Below, in pieces: positions 8,015 to 16,257 of a stretch of 64,000 nucleotides of DNA. The stretch's first letter is position 1. Each line of letters opens with the position of its first letter. The DNA is taken from assembly GCF_026241155.1 (NCBI RefSeq), contig NZ_JAPFGP010000024.1, positions 1 through 64,000 on the forward strand, read 5' to 3'. Both the position numbers and the translations under genes were made by a program. Origin of the DNA: Paucibacter sp. PLA-PC-4. GTDB lineage: Bacteria > Pseudomonadota > Gammaproteobacteria > Burkholderiales > Burkholderiaceae_C. Below the pieces are notes generated by a model. The model did no database searches and was not told the origin of the DNA. It saw nothing but the letters and a program-made list of their open reading frames with translations.

Positions 8015-8917
8015 CTAGACGCCGCGTTGATACCGTCGTTCGCTCAACTCCGAGTAGGTGATCTTGGATGAGAGCGCTGGGCTGAGGGAGTCAAGCAATG
8101 CCCGGAGTTCGGCTTCAAAGTGAGCGGATGCATATGGGCTAACCACGATCTCGTTGGCGATCGATTCTGTCCGGAAGGGGAGGAAGACGAAGGGTTCCAC
8201 TTTCCCTGGGGGCAGATCGGTGAATCCTGCAATGAACTTTGTATGCTGATATGCGGCATCGGCGTTGTATATGAGGACCCGAAGCTCCTGCTCGAATGCG
8301 AATCCCAACCGTTTGTGGAAGAAGGCGTCAACCTCCGTCTCGAATGGTCTCCCCTCGTGGTAGTTCCGGTATTCAACCGCACCGACAATGGCGTCCGTGG
8401 TTGCAAGCTCGCGCACAACTTGGCCGAACGACGTGAGTATGGCGATACCCTGCCCGCCGTTAGCGCAATAGAGGCGCCACATGCCATCAGATTCGGTGCC
8501 ATGTCGCCAGCAACTGGCATGAGCGCATCGAATTTGTGCTTCGCGTCGTTGTCGCATTTCCTCGCGCCAACTAATGCTGCGGCGACGGGGATCTATCGCC
8601 TGGCGTGAGCGCTGCCGATAGATGGGCTCCGTGGGATCGACAGCAGCTGCGAACTGCTGATTCATTTGGACGATTTGGCTGTGTGGAAGTGTGCCCTCGA
8701 AGGGGTCGTCGAAGCCATCCAGGCGAGTCAGGCGCAGCGTATTGGAGGTCAACATCGCCGTGAGGCCCTGCAACCCCATGTAGCGCCAGAGGCGCGTATC
8801 GTCCGGGAGCGCTGATTGATCTCGAAAATAGTGCATGTCTGCGCGATCAAACCGATTGAGGGATAGAGGGCCCTTCGTGCTCAGAGTTCGTGAATCCGCC
8901 CTGGTGAGGCGGCTCAC
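8015..8917 (-). CDS. DUF2971 domain protein
   Basis: 300 residues from a GTG; an internal ATG at residue 28, just before the conserved part, is a reasonable alternative start. The DUF2971 pattern is clear: LWRYMGL-x-GL (43-51), NTLRLTRLDGFDDPFEG (59-75), CWRHGTESDGMWRLYCANGGQGIAI (136-160) and FAFEQELRVLIYN (206-218). The family occurs in phage-related and accessory regions and has no proven biochemical function; the conserved Asp-Pro-Phe-Glu and Glu-x-Glu-x-Arg positions suggest an enzyme. It stands alone and convergent to the protease operon. Its position in the same patchy region as the SIR2 set fits the usual genomic surroundings of the family. Confidence 0.75.
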   Translation of the reverse strand: MSRLTRADSRTLSTKGPLSLNRFDRADMHYFRDQSALPDDTRLWRYMGLQGLTAMLTSNTLRLTRLDGFDDPFEGTLPHSQIVQMNQQFAAAVDPTEPIYRQRSRQAIDPRRRSISWREEMRQRREAQIRCAHASCWRHGTESDGMWRLYCANGGQGIAILTSFGQVVRELATTDAIVGAVEYRNYHEGRPFETEVDAFFHKRLGFAFEQELRVLIYNADAAYQHTKFIAGFTDLPPGKVEPFVFLPFRTESIANEIVVSPYASAHFEAELRALLDSLSPALSSKITYSELSERRYQRGV

Positions 8918-9107
8918 GCTCCATTGCCATCACGTCACCTTCTGATGAAGTGGAGCATGCACTCCGGATCGAGCAATCCTAAGCCCTTGGGAGGCTACAC
9001 GAATCCGATCGTCAGATGACTCGACGCTCCTGCCAAGGAATCTGGTCCTACGGCAAACCCTCGCGCTGCATGTCTATGCAGGTGTGGGTGGCAGTCGTTG
9101 CGTTGCG

Positions 9108-9164
9108 GCCCAACCTGTTGCTGCAGCGGACGGCTTCGCCGCCCGCTGAGCGCGAACGTTGCGA
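9108..9164. repeat. Integron attC-like site
   Basis: GCCCAAC (9108-9114, fits RYYYAAC) and GTTGCGA (9158-9164, an imperfect GTTRRRY) bound a region with an imperfect stem: CAGCGG (9124-9129) pairs with CCGCTG (9143-9148), with an inner GGC/GCC. The gene beginning at 9172 starts 14 bases after the putative recombination GTT, the spacing usual in integron gene cassettes. No second site or integrase is visible, and the right core box deviates from consensus. Confidence 0.4.
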
Positions 9165-9171
9165 GGTCCAA

Positions 9172-9423
9172 ATGGAGTACGCTGAACTGAAGGTGCGGGA
9201 AGCTGTCCTTGCTCTACTCGGTGTATTTGAGTTTAAGGGCGGCCGCGCGTGGAAGCCCTACGACTTCGAAGTGATGGATGCGGTGCATGCTCAGGGTCTG
9301 ATCAGCGATCCCCATAGGCGTGAGGAGTCGGTTCTCCTGTCGGACGAGGGGTTGGCAAAGGCGAAAACGTTGGCAGCGAGCTCTTCGGAGGGGGACCGCA
9401 TCCGTAAGAGTTCCAGTGACTGA
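9172..9423 (+). CDS. DUF6429-like small protein
   Basis: 83 residues. The pattern is Y-x-E-x-KVREAVLALLG, then FKGGRAWKPYDFEVMDAVHAQG, LISDP and a C-terminal SVLLSDEGLAKA. This agrees with the small cytoplasmic family I know as DUF6429 (EAVLALL - GRAWKGFDW - D-x-LH-x-KG-x-I-x-DP - KSV-x-LT-x-EGL), whose function is unknown; the layout resembles a winged-helix fold. The start is placed at 9172 because GAGG lies 6 bases upstream and family proteins begin close to this point; the longer open frame from 9016 adds unlike sequence. It directly follows an attC-like hairpin and may be a captured gene cassette. Confidence 0.7.
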   Translation: MEYAELKVREAVLALLGVFEFKGGRAWKPYDFEVMDAVHAQGLISDPHRREESVLLSDEGLAKAKTLAASSSEGDRIRKSSSD

Positions 9424-10009
9424 CTGCTTTACGGCGATGAGATGGCCCGGCCGGGTGTCGCAGATGGGTCGGGTCCAGTCGATGATCGCGAGCGCAAAGA
9501 GTCGCTCGCGAACCACGAACCGGCGGGCCGAGGTCGACTCACCGGTGTTGGAGGTACAGCGGTCGATCGAGGCCGCGGTCGGCGGTTGACCGCTTTTTGC
9601 GGCCGCCGCCATTCACCATAAGCGGCCCAATGTCTCTGAACAGCCTGGTGCTGCCCTTGCAATAGCGACCGGCAGGTCCGCAGCGTCTCCGGTCCTTCGG
9701 TCGCCGCGGCCGAACTCATGCTCTCGGCCACCTACCGGTCACTGAGTAGCTCGGCCCACGGTCGGATAGGTTGTCGCTTCGAGAGGCTCTGCGGTCGTGC
9801 GTGCCTGGCTTGCGGCACCGCCAGGGCATCACGCAATCGGAAGACCGCTGCTCCAGCCGGCGGAAATGCGCAATCGACCCGGAGCAGGGCTTCGGGTAGC
9901 CAGGTGCGCAGCCGAAAAGCAGTCGACCGTCTCCAATAGTTCAGCAGTTTCGGGGGCGCGTTTAAGCTCAAAGCCGCAGACCGAGCAAATCATGCCGTTG
10001 ACCTATTCG
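9424..10009. other. Gene-free, apparently decayed stretch
   Basis: Nearly 590 bases with only short broken frames on both strands. No family, terminal repeat or RNA gene recognised. The composition is GC-rich like coding DNA, so this may be worn-down gene sequence continuous with the chemoreceptor remnant that follows. Confidence 0.45.
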
Positions 10010-10260
10010 CTCAGGCTCGTCGCCGCGGCCGCCATCTACTGCCCGATGCTGGTCACGAGACGTTCATCGTCTCGCCCGCCCTGTCGACCAGCGCGGCCCG
10101 CTCGACGCTCGTCGTTGCCAAGTGCTTGGTCTCGCGCCCTGTCGCTGCCCTCCGGCCGGCCAGCTGGCGCACTTCTTTCGCGACGACCGCGACTCCTGCC
10201 CGGCCGTTCACGCCCGTGCCACCCCGCCCCCCGCGCCGCCTTTGGCGGCGATCGCGCGCA
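10010..10260 (-). pseudogene. Remnant of a methyl-accepting chemotaxis protein signalling domain
   Basis: On the minus strand, 10194 down to 10061 reads VAVVAKEVRQLAGRRAATGR then a stretch ending ALVDRAGETMN. This corresponds to the conserved MCP tip FAVVA-x-EVR-x-LAQRSA-x-AA-x-EIK-x-LI and the following ALVD-x-AG-x-TM helix. A stop and a frameshift follow, after which another frame shows ASIGQ and AAAATSLSEQ-like debris. Key residues of the tip (QRSA) are lost, so the gene is dead. It lies on the strand opposite to the neighbouring glutathione S-transferase and GGDEF-EAL genes. Confidence 0.6.
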
Positions 10261-10427
10261 CCAGCTTACCGACCTCGCCACGACGCGCCGTCTCGAGTCT
10301 GGCGTGGAAACCGATCAGCTCACGACCAAAGCGGTCGACGTCAAGAAGGCATCGAGGAGACGCTCGATGTCCCTCAACTCATCTGCCCGTAGACCGATAA
10401 TGAGCTAGCGCTTTGGCTGGGATCGCC

Positions 10428-11048
10428 ATGAACAACACCCTCTTCCTGACGCCAGGCTCCGGCAACAGCTTCAAGCCGGCTCTGGTGATGCGCCAGACCG
10501 AGCGCCGCTGCGCCGTGCGCTACCTCGACGTGCTCGTCGGCGAGAACCGCCAGCCGGAGTACCTCGCCGTCAACCCGCGCGGCAAGCTACCTTTTCTCGT
10601 CCTGGCAGATGGGCGCGGCATCGGCGAATCGAATGCAATCGCTTGGTGGCTGGCCGAAGGGACGGCGCTGATGCCTGCCTGCGCAGCGACCCGGGCGCAG
10701 GCATTGCAGTGGATGATCTTCGAGCAGACCTCGCTCGAGCCGGCCATTTCCCCGGCCCGGTTCTTCACCCATATCGTTCCGTCACAACGCGAGGCGCACG
10801 CGGCCGAGATGCCCCGCTGGCTCGATCAAGGCTATCGAGCGCTGGCGATCCTCGACGAGCACCTGGCCCAACGCGACTATGTCACCGACCATGGATACAG
10901 CGTGGCAGACGTCGCGGTGTTCGGCTACACGCACCTCGCCGGCGAAGGCGGCTTTGATCTTTCCCGATTTCCGAGCGTGGCACGCTGGATGCGCAACGTC
11001 CGCCGGTCGCCCGGCTACGTCGAGATCGACGCCCTGCTTGCGCCGTGA
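10428..11048 (+). CDS. Glutathione S-transferase family protein
   Basis: 206 residues. The N-terminal thioredoxin-like domain (about 1-80) contains the GST signature NPRGKLPFLVLADG with its cis-proline and GIGESNAIAWWLAEG with the Glu-Ser that binds glutathione. The C-terminal all-helical domain carries YSVADVAVFGYTHLA, the Asp capping helix of the family. Such enzymes conjugate or reduce electrophiles with glutathione in the cytoplasm. The ATG at 10428 is preferred to a TTG at 10413 because family members start close to the first strand. The GGDEF-EAL gene follows so closely that the two are probably co-transcribed. Confidence 0.85.
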   Translation: MNNTLFLTPGSGNSFKPALVMRQTERRCAVRYLDVLVGENRQPEYLAVNPRGKLPFLVLADGRGIGESNAIAWWLAEGTALMPACAATRAQALQWMIFEQTSLEPAISPARFFTHIVPSQREAHAAEMPRWLDQGYRALAILDEHLAQRDYVTDHGYSVADVAVFGYTHLAGEGGFDLSRFPSVARWMRNVRRSPGYVEIDALLAP

Positions 11049-11065
11049 GCCGCACCGAGGTCGCT

Positions 11066-13051
11066 ATGAACCTTGAGGAACGCAACCGGCAATACGCTGC
11101 GCTCGACCTTGTGACCGAGCCAGTCTGGATCTTCGACATTGACTGTCGTCGGATCCATTGGGCCAATCGCGCGGCTCTCGCGGTCTGGTCAGCACCGGAC
11201 CTGTCCGAACTGTGCGGGCGCGATATGGGCACCGGGATGTCCGAGTCGGTCGCGCGTCGACTGGCGCAATACCAAAGCGATTTTGAATCTTGCGGAGCCA
11301 GTTTCAACGAGCAGTGGACTCACTATCCCGGTGGCAAGCCCGTGGCGTTGAACGTCCGTTTCAGCGGCCATCGGCTTCCCGATCATCGGATGGCGATGTT
11401 TTGCGAGGGACGCGTCTCCGGGCTGATCGAACCGGAGTCGCTGCGGTCGGTAGAAGCCCTGCTCCATACGGCGGTGATGATTTCGCTTTTCAGCGCCGAC
11501 GGACAGGCGCTCTACCGCAACCCGGCAGCACGCGACTCGGTCCGATCTCCCACCGAGACACTGAAAGACCGCATCGTCGACGGCACAGCGTACGCGGCAC
11601 TCGTCAGGGCGCTGGACGAAGCGGGCAGCGTGACGCGGACCCTCCAGGTGAGCACCGCGAATGGCGAGCGCTGGCACGAGGTCTCTGGACGGCGGTGCAC
11701 CGACGCGGTCACCGGGCAGTCGGCCCTGCTGATCAGCGAAGCCGATGTCAGCGCGATCAAGCGCACCGAGGCCCAGGCCCGCTTCCTTTCCATGCACGAC
11801 TCGCTGACCGGCCTGGCGAACCGCACCCACCTGATGCAACGCTTTGAGTCGATCGTCGCGTCGATGCGCGCTGTCGGCGAGCAGGCCGCGCTGATCTTCA
11901 TAGATCTCGACCAATTCAAGGACGTCAATGACACGCTGGGCCACGCCGCAGGCGACCTGCTGCTCGTGGAGACCGCGCAGCGGTTACGCCGGCTCGTTCG
12001 CTCCGAAGACTTGGTCGCACGCCTCGGTGGCGACGAGTTCCTGATCCTGATGGTCGGCGAGAACGTGCGCTACGAGCTCGAGCGGATCAAGACGCGACTG
12101 ATGCTCAGCGTCTCGGAGCCGATGATGATCGACAACCATGAAGTGCGTGTCACGCCGAGCATTGGGGTCAGCTTTTTCCCGGACGACGGTCACGACGTCC
12201 AAACGCTGCTTCGCAACGCCGACCTGGCGATGTACACAGCCAAGGCGCGCGGACGCAACGAGGTGGCGTACTACGACCCGGTGATGACCGAGGCGGTCAA
12301 GAACCGCACGGCTCTCGAAGCAGATCTGCGCCACGCGCTCGATCGCGGTGAATTCGTGGTCTTCTACCAGCCGATCGTCGACGTCGCAACCGGCGTGATC
12401 GTCGGCGCCGAAGCGCTCGTGCGCTGGCGCCACCCGGAGCGCGGATTCGTGTCGCCCGACGTCTTCATTCCGACCTGCGAAAGCACCGGTATGGTCCACG
12501 ATCTCGGTCGATTTGTCTTCCGCACTGCTGTGGCACAGCAGGTCGCTTGGCGCGTCGCCGGCCACAACCTTCGCGTGTCGGTCAACTTGTCGCCTCGGCA
12601 GTTGCTGCACGCCGAGCTTCTTGCCGATCTGACGCAGGCGCTCGGCGATGCGCAGGGAGACGCTTGCCAGATGCAGGTCGAGATCACTGAATCGATGCTG
12701 GTTGGCCGCGGCGAGACCGCCCTCGAACTGCTGCACGAGATCCAGGCGCTCGGCATCGGCATTGCTCTTGACGACTTCGGGACCGGATACTCAAACCTGG
12801 GCTATCTGCAACGTTACCCGATCGGGACCCTCAAGATCGACAAGTCCTTCGTCCAATGCGCCGAAGCCAATCGCCCGTTGGCCGAAATGATCGTCGCGAT
12901 GTGCCGTTTGATGCGGCTGAAGGTCGTCGCTGAAGGCGTGGAGACTGAGGAACAGTTAGCGTGGGTCCGGCAGCATGGCATCGAATTCTGCCAGGGCTAC
13001 CTGTTCGCTAAGCCGCTCCCCGCGGACGAGTTCGCGGCGTTGTTGCGATAG
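11066..13051 (+). CDS. PAS-GGDEF-EAL cyclic-di-GMP protein
   Basis: 661 residues from the ATG at 11066, which has GAGG five bases upstream; a GTG at 11045 overlapping the previous stop codon is an alternative. Two PAS-like segments (about 1-120 and 125-245) precede a GGDEF domain with an intact LGGDEF box near residue 320, and an EAL domain with EALVRW near 449, NLSPRQL, EITES, DDFGTGYSNL, KIDKSFV and AEGVE, all phosphodiesterase metal/catalytic motifs. Both the diguanylate cyclase and the phosphodiesterase halves look competent. There are no membrane segments, so it is a cytoplasmic sensor adjusting c-di-GMP. The signal bound by the PAS domains cannot be read from the sequence. Confidence 0.9.
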   Translation: MNLEERNRQYAALDLVTEPVWIFDIDCRRIHWANRAALAVWSAPDLSELCGRDMGTGMSESVARRLAQYQSDFESCGASFNEQWTHYPGGKPVALNVRFSGHRLPDHRMAMFCEGRVSGLIEPESLRSVEALLHTAVMISLFSADGQALYRNPAARDSVRSPTETLKDRIVDGTAYAALVRALDEAGSVTRTLQVSTANGERWHEVSGRRCTDAVTGQSALLISEADVSAIKRTEAQARFLSMHDSLTGLANRTHLMQRFESIVASMRAVGEQAALIFIDLDQFKDVNDTLGHAAGDLLLVETAQRLRRLVRSEDLVARLGGDEFLILMVGENVRYELERIKTRLMLSVSEPMMIDNHEVRVTPSIGVSFFPDDGHDVQTLLRNADLAMYTAKARGRNEVAYYDPVMTEAVKNRTALEADLRHALDRGEFVVFYQPIVDVATGVIVGAEALVRWRHPERGFVSPDVFIPTCESTGMVHDLGRFVFRTAVAQQVAWRVAGHNLRVSVNLSPRQLLHAELLADLTQALGDAQGDACQMQVEITESMLVGRGETALELLHEIQALGIGIALDDFGTGYSNLGYLQRYPIGTLKIDKSFVQCAEANRPLAEMIVAMCRLMRLKVVAEGVETEEQLAWVRQHGIEFCQGYLFAKPLPADEFAALLR

Positions 13052-13521
13052 GGCACACTCGCCGCAGTCGCGGGAGCGGCAGCAGCCGCACCGACTGGCC
13101 CTGCGCTATAAGACCAGCGTGTTTGCAGCCGCGCCCCAGCGGCGACGGCGACTGTCCGCTCGTTGCGTCAGTAGGCAAACTGGAGTCACTCGCCCTCGAC
13201 GTGCCGCTCAAGATCGTTGGCATGGTTCATTCAAGCAGCGCGGCCTTGACCATGCAGCGCTGTCAGCGACGGGGAAGCCGCCCGCCGCGAGGACCTGCTC
13301 CCGGCCGGGTGCGGGTGCCCGCTCGGTCAACGTCATCGCCCGAGAGCAGTCGCTCAAAGATTGCGTCCTGAACGGCTACTTCAGGGCGAGCAATTCCGAA
13401 AGCTGGCGGGCGCGACCAGGCCAGGAGCAGTCTTCCACTTGACTGGTTCGTACGACAGCTCATGGCCTTGCAGCCGACATTCACGAGCACATCTCGGACG
13501 ACCTACAGCTGCGCAGGCTCG
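13052..13521. other. Gene-free stretch, nothing recognised
   Basis: About 470 bases between the convergent GGDEF-EAL and outer-membrane factor genes. Frames on both strands are open for up to about 150 codons in places but none resembles a known protein or has a ribosome binding site. It is the right margin of the patchy region. Confidence 0.45.
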
Positions 13522-15117
13522 TCACCGTGCGAAACTCGCTGTTGGCCGGCTCGCGTCTGCATTGGACGAACGGGTTCCTCTGGCAGCGTCGGCGCCTTCG
13601 CCGAGCGCCTTGAACAAGGCCGCAAGCGCAATGCGCATCCGCGCCTGGCCGTCGGCAATGTCGCGATGGGCTTGCAGCACCGTAGTTCTCGCCGCCAGCA
13701 CCGGCAGGTGGTTGCTCATGCCCGTGTCGTAGCGAGCCTGGCTGCGTGCTGCATGATCATCGCCCAGGCGTAGCCGCTGCTGGCTTTGCCGCAAGCGCTG
13801 CGCTTCGGCCACATAGGCCGCCACGGTATCGTCGACCTCGTGCCAGGCCTGAAGCACCACCTGCTGGAACGCCACTGCGGCCTCCTGTTGCTGCAGTTCA
13901 CGCAGGGCGACCACAGCGCGGCGGCGACCGCCATCGAATAGCGGCAGGCTCAGGCTCGGCCCCACGCTCCACTGCCGCGTGCCCCAGGCGGCGATGGACG
14001 CGCTGTCCATGGTCTCGAAGCCAAAGCTAGCGCCCAGCGTGATGCGGGGATAGAGGTCGGCTTGGGCGACGCCGATGCTGGCCGTCGCGGTGCGCAGTCG
14101 AGCTTCGGCCGCGGCGACATCCGGGCGCCGCCGCGCCAGGTCCGACGGCAGGCCAAGGCGCAGGTCCGGCAATGGTGCCGACGGCGGTTCTACAGCATCG
14201 GTCATCAGTCGCTCGTTGAACGCGCCGGGCTCAGTGCCACACAGCAGCGTCAGCCGATTGATCGCCTGTGCCGCCTGCCTTTGAAGTGCCGTCAGCGTGG
14301 CCTGCAAGCCGGTGATGCCGGCGCGCTGGCTCAGCAGCGCCGAGTCGTCCGCCAAGCCCTGCTCGTGGCGGCCCTGAAGCAGTCCTTGCGTTTCTAGCCC
14401 AACGGCCAGTTCCTGTTCGGCGAGCCGATACTGCGCTTGCGCCTGGCGCAACGCGAAGTAATTGCGTGCGACTTCGGCGGCGACGCCCAGTTGCATCTGC
14501 CGCAGATTCGCTTCGTGCCCTTGCGTGGTGGCCTGCGCGGCCTGTTCGCTGCGCAGCACACGCCCCCAAAGGTCAGGCTCCCACGATGCGTCGAAACCGG
14601 CCTGGTACAGGTTGAAGGGCGCACTCAGCGCGCTGATGACCTGCTCACCAGCAGGACCACCCAACGCGCCCGCGACGCGCGATCCGGAGCCGGATTCACT
14701 CTGGCGCTGTCGCGATACCGCTCCTTTCGCGCCGGCTTGCACGCCGCGCAGCGCCGAGGCCGTCGTTTCCTCGACGCGGGCCTGCATTAGCCGCAGCGCG
14801 GCCGTGCGGGCATCGGCATTCGATGCTAGGGCTAGGCCTTGCAATTCGACCAGCATCGGGTCGCCGAACACCGACCAGCGGTCAGCCGGCCAGGCGGCTA
14901 TGGCCTCAAGCGGCGCCGCGAGGTTGGGCGCACCACCGTGCTGGTCGGCCCATTGCGCCGGGGAAATCACAACTGGTGGGTTGTACGCGGGTCCCAGGGT
15001 CGTGCAGGCGCCCAGTGCTATCAGCAGCGGCAGCCAAAGGACCGCACTGGGCAGCCGGTATCCGCGCATCGCGGCAAAAGGCGACCGGGGTGTCGAGTGC
15101 AGGACAGCGATTGTCAT
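13522..15117 (-). CDS. Outer-membrane efflux lipoprotein (NodT/OprM family)
   Basis: 531 residues. The N-terminus has a lipobox LGAC (Cys38) followed by TTLGPAYNPP, the usual start of mature NodT/OprM proteins (LGPDY-x-P). Two TolC-like repeats follow, with helical segments AALRLMQARVEET and FDASWEPDLWGRV in the first, and RRRPDVAAAEARLRTATASIGVAQADLYPRI in the second, all standard in the family. It would form the trimeric outer-membrane channel of a tripartite pump. AAGGGA before the ATG at 15117 supports this start; residue 17 is another Met closer to the signal core. It is last in the efflux operon, 13 bases after the second permease gene. The enterobacterial ybhGFSR operon lacks such a gene and borrows TolC. 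Confidence 0.9.
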   Translation of the reverse strand: MTIAVLHSTPRSPFAAMRGYRLPSAVLWLPLLIALGACTTLGPAYNPPVVISPAQWADQHGGAPNLAAPLEAIAAWPADRWSVFGDPMLVELQGLALASNADARTAALRLMQARVEETTASALRGVQAGAKGAVSRQRQSESGSGSRVAGALGGPAGEQVISALSAPFNLYQAGFDASWEPDLWGRVLRSEQAAQATTQGHEANLRQMQLGVAAEVARNYFALRQAQAQYRLAEQELAVGLETQGLLQGRHEQGLADDSALLSQRAGITGLQATLTALQRQAAQAINRLTLLCGTEPGAFNERLMTDAVEPPSAPLPDLRLGLPSDLARRRPDVAAAEARLRTATASIGVAQADLYPRITLGASFGFETMDSASIAAWGTRQWSVGPSLSLPLFDGGRRRAVVALRELQQQEAAVAFQQVVLQAWHEVDDTVAAYVAEAQRLRQSQQRLRLGDDHAARSQARYDTGMSNHLPVLAARTTVLQAHRDIADGQARMRIALAALFKALGEGADAARGTRSSNADASRPTASFAR

Positions 15118-15130
15118 GACGAGCTTCCCT

Positions 15131-16249
15131 TCAAGCGAGTCGGTTGCGGAACAGCCATGCTGCGGCGGGCAGCGTAGTGACCGCGATCAGCATCAGCGGC
15201 AACAGGTCCGGCCACACGGTGGACAGTCCCGCGCCTTCAAGATAGACCCGCCGCACCATGTCGATGCCGAAGCGGATCGGGTTGGCCAGCGTCACCGCCT
15301 GCAGTACCTCAGGCATCGTCGCCACCGGCGTGGTCAAGCCCGACAGCAGCATCATGGGCATGAGCAGCACGAAGGTGTAGATCATGGCTTGCTGCATGTT
15401 TAGCGACAGCGCGCTGATTGTCAGGCCGATCCCGACACCGGCTGCCAGAAAGGAAACCAGCCCGATGTAGAGCACAGGCAGGGATCCGACCATCGGGATT
15501 TGGAACCACCAGCGCGTCATGGCAAGCACGATCGTGGCCTGAACCAGCCCGATGAGAACTGGCGGGATGGCCTTGCCGATCATGATTTCCGTGGGCGTCA
15601 TCGGCGTCACCAGCAACTGGTCGAAAGTGCCTTGCTCGCGTTCGCGAGCCACCGACAGCGCCGTCAGCAGCAGGGTCTGCATCATGCTCAGCGTGGCGAT
15701 TAGCGCGGGCATGAAGTTCCAGCGTGTCTGCAGGTTGGGGTTGAACCAGGCGCGGGTTTCGATAAGCAGCGGCGGCCCCTCGATGCCCTCGCGCGTGCGC
15801 CGTTCGGCATTGAACGCATCGACAACGGCCGCCATCGACGACGCTGCGGCGTTGGCGGTGGTGGAGTTGCGCGCATCCAGGATGAGCTGCACTGGCGTCG
15901 TCTGGCCGGCCAGAAGTTGCGACTCGAAGCGCGCGTCAATGCGGATCGCCATCAGCGCCTTCTGGCTGTCGATCGCGGACTCCATCTCGGCTGTGGACGA
16001 CACGCTGGCCACGCGGCGGAAAAAGCCGGTACCGTCCAATTTGGCCAGCAGCGCCGCCGAGGTCGGGCTGCGGCTCTGGTCCAGCACCACATAGGGCGCG
16101 TTGCTCAGGTCGTAAGTGGCGGCATAGCCGAAGAGCAGGCTTTGCATGATCACCGGGCCGATCAGGATGGTACGGCTGGACTTGTCCATCAGCACCGACA
16201 ACAGCTCCTTGCGGATCAGCGCCAGCAGGCGGAAGACGAAATCGGTCAT
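15131..16249 (-). CDS. ybhR: ABC-2 type efflux permease (YbhR-like)
   Basis: 372 residues. One N-terminal membrane helix (about 25-47), a large periplasmic domain (about 50-175), then five further helices, the ABC-2 topology. The segment AREREQGTFDQLLVTPMTPTEIMIGKAIP (about 200-230) is the family signature, RE-x-G-T-x-(E/D)-x-L-x-V-x-P. It would pair with the upstream permease to form the membrane half of an ABC exporter driven by the double ATPase. Length and order match E. coli YbhR (368 residues). It lies 8 bases after the first permease gene. Substrates in E. coli include cationic drugs; here they are unknown. Confidence 0.85.
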   Translation of the reverse strand: MTDFVFRLLALIRKELLSVLMDKSSRTILIGPVIMQSLLFGYAATYDLSNAPYVVLDQSRSPTSAALLAKLDGTGFFRRVASVSSTAEMESAIDSQKALMAIRIDARFESQLLAGQTTPVQLILDARNSTTANAAASSMAAVVDAFNAERRTREGIEGPPLLIETRAWFNPNLQTRWNFMPALIATLSMMQTLLLTALSVAREREQGTFDQLLVTPMTPTEIMIGKAIPPVLIGLVQATIVLAMTRWWFQIPMVGSLPVLYIGLVSFLAAGVGIGLTISALSLNMQQAMIYTFVLLMPMMLLSGLTTPVATMPEVLQAVTLANPIRFGIDMVRRVYLEGAGLSTVWPDLLPLMLIAVTTLPAAAWLFRNRLA

Positions 16250-16257
16250 GGCGGCTT

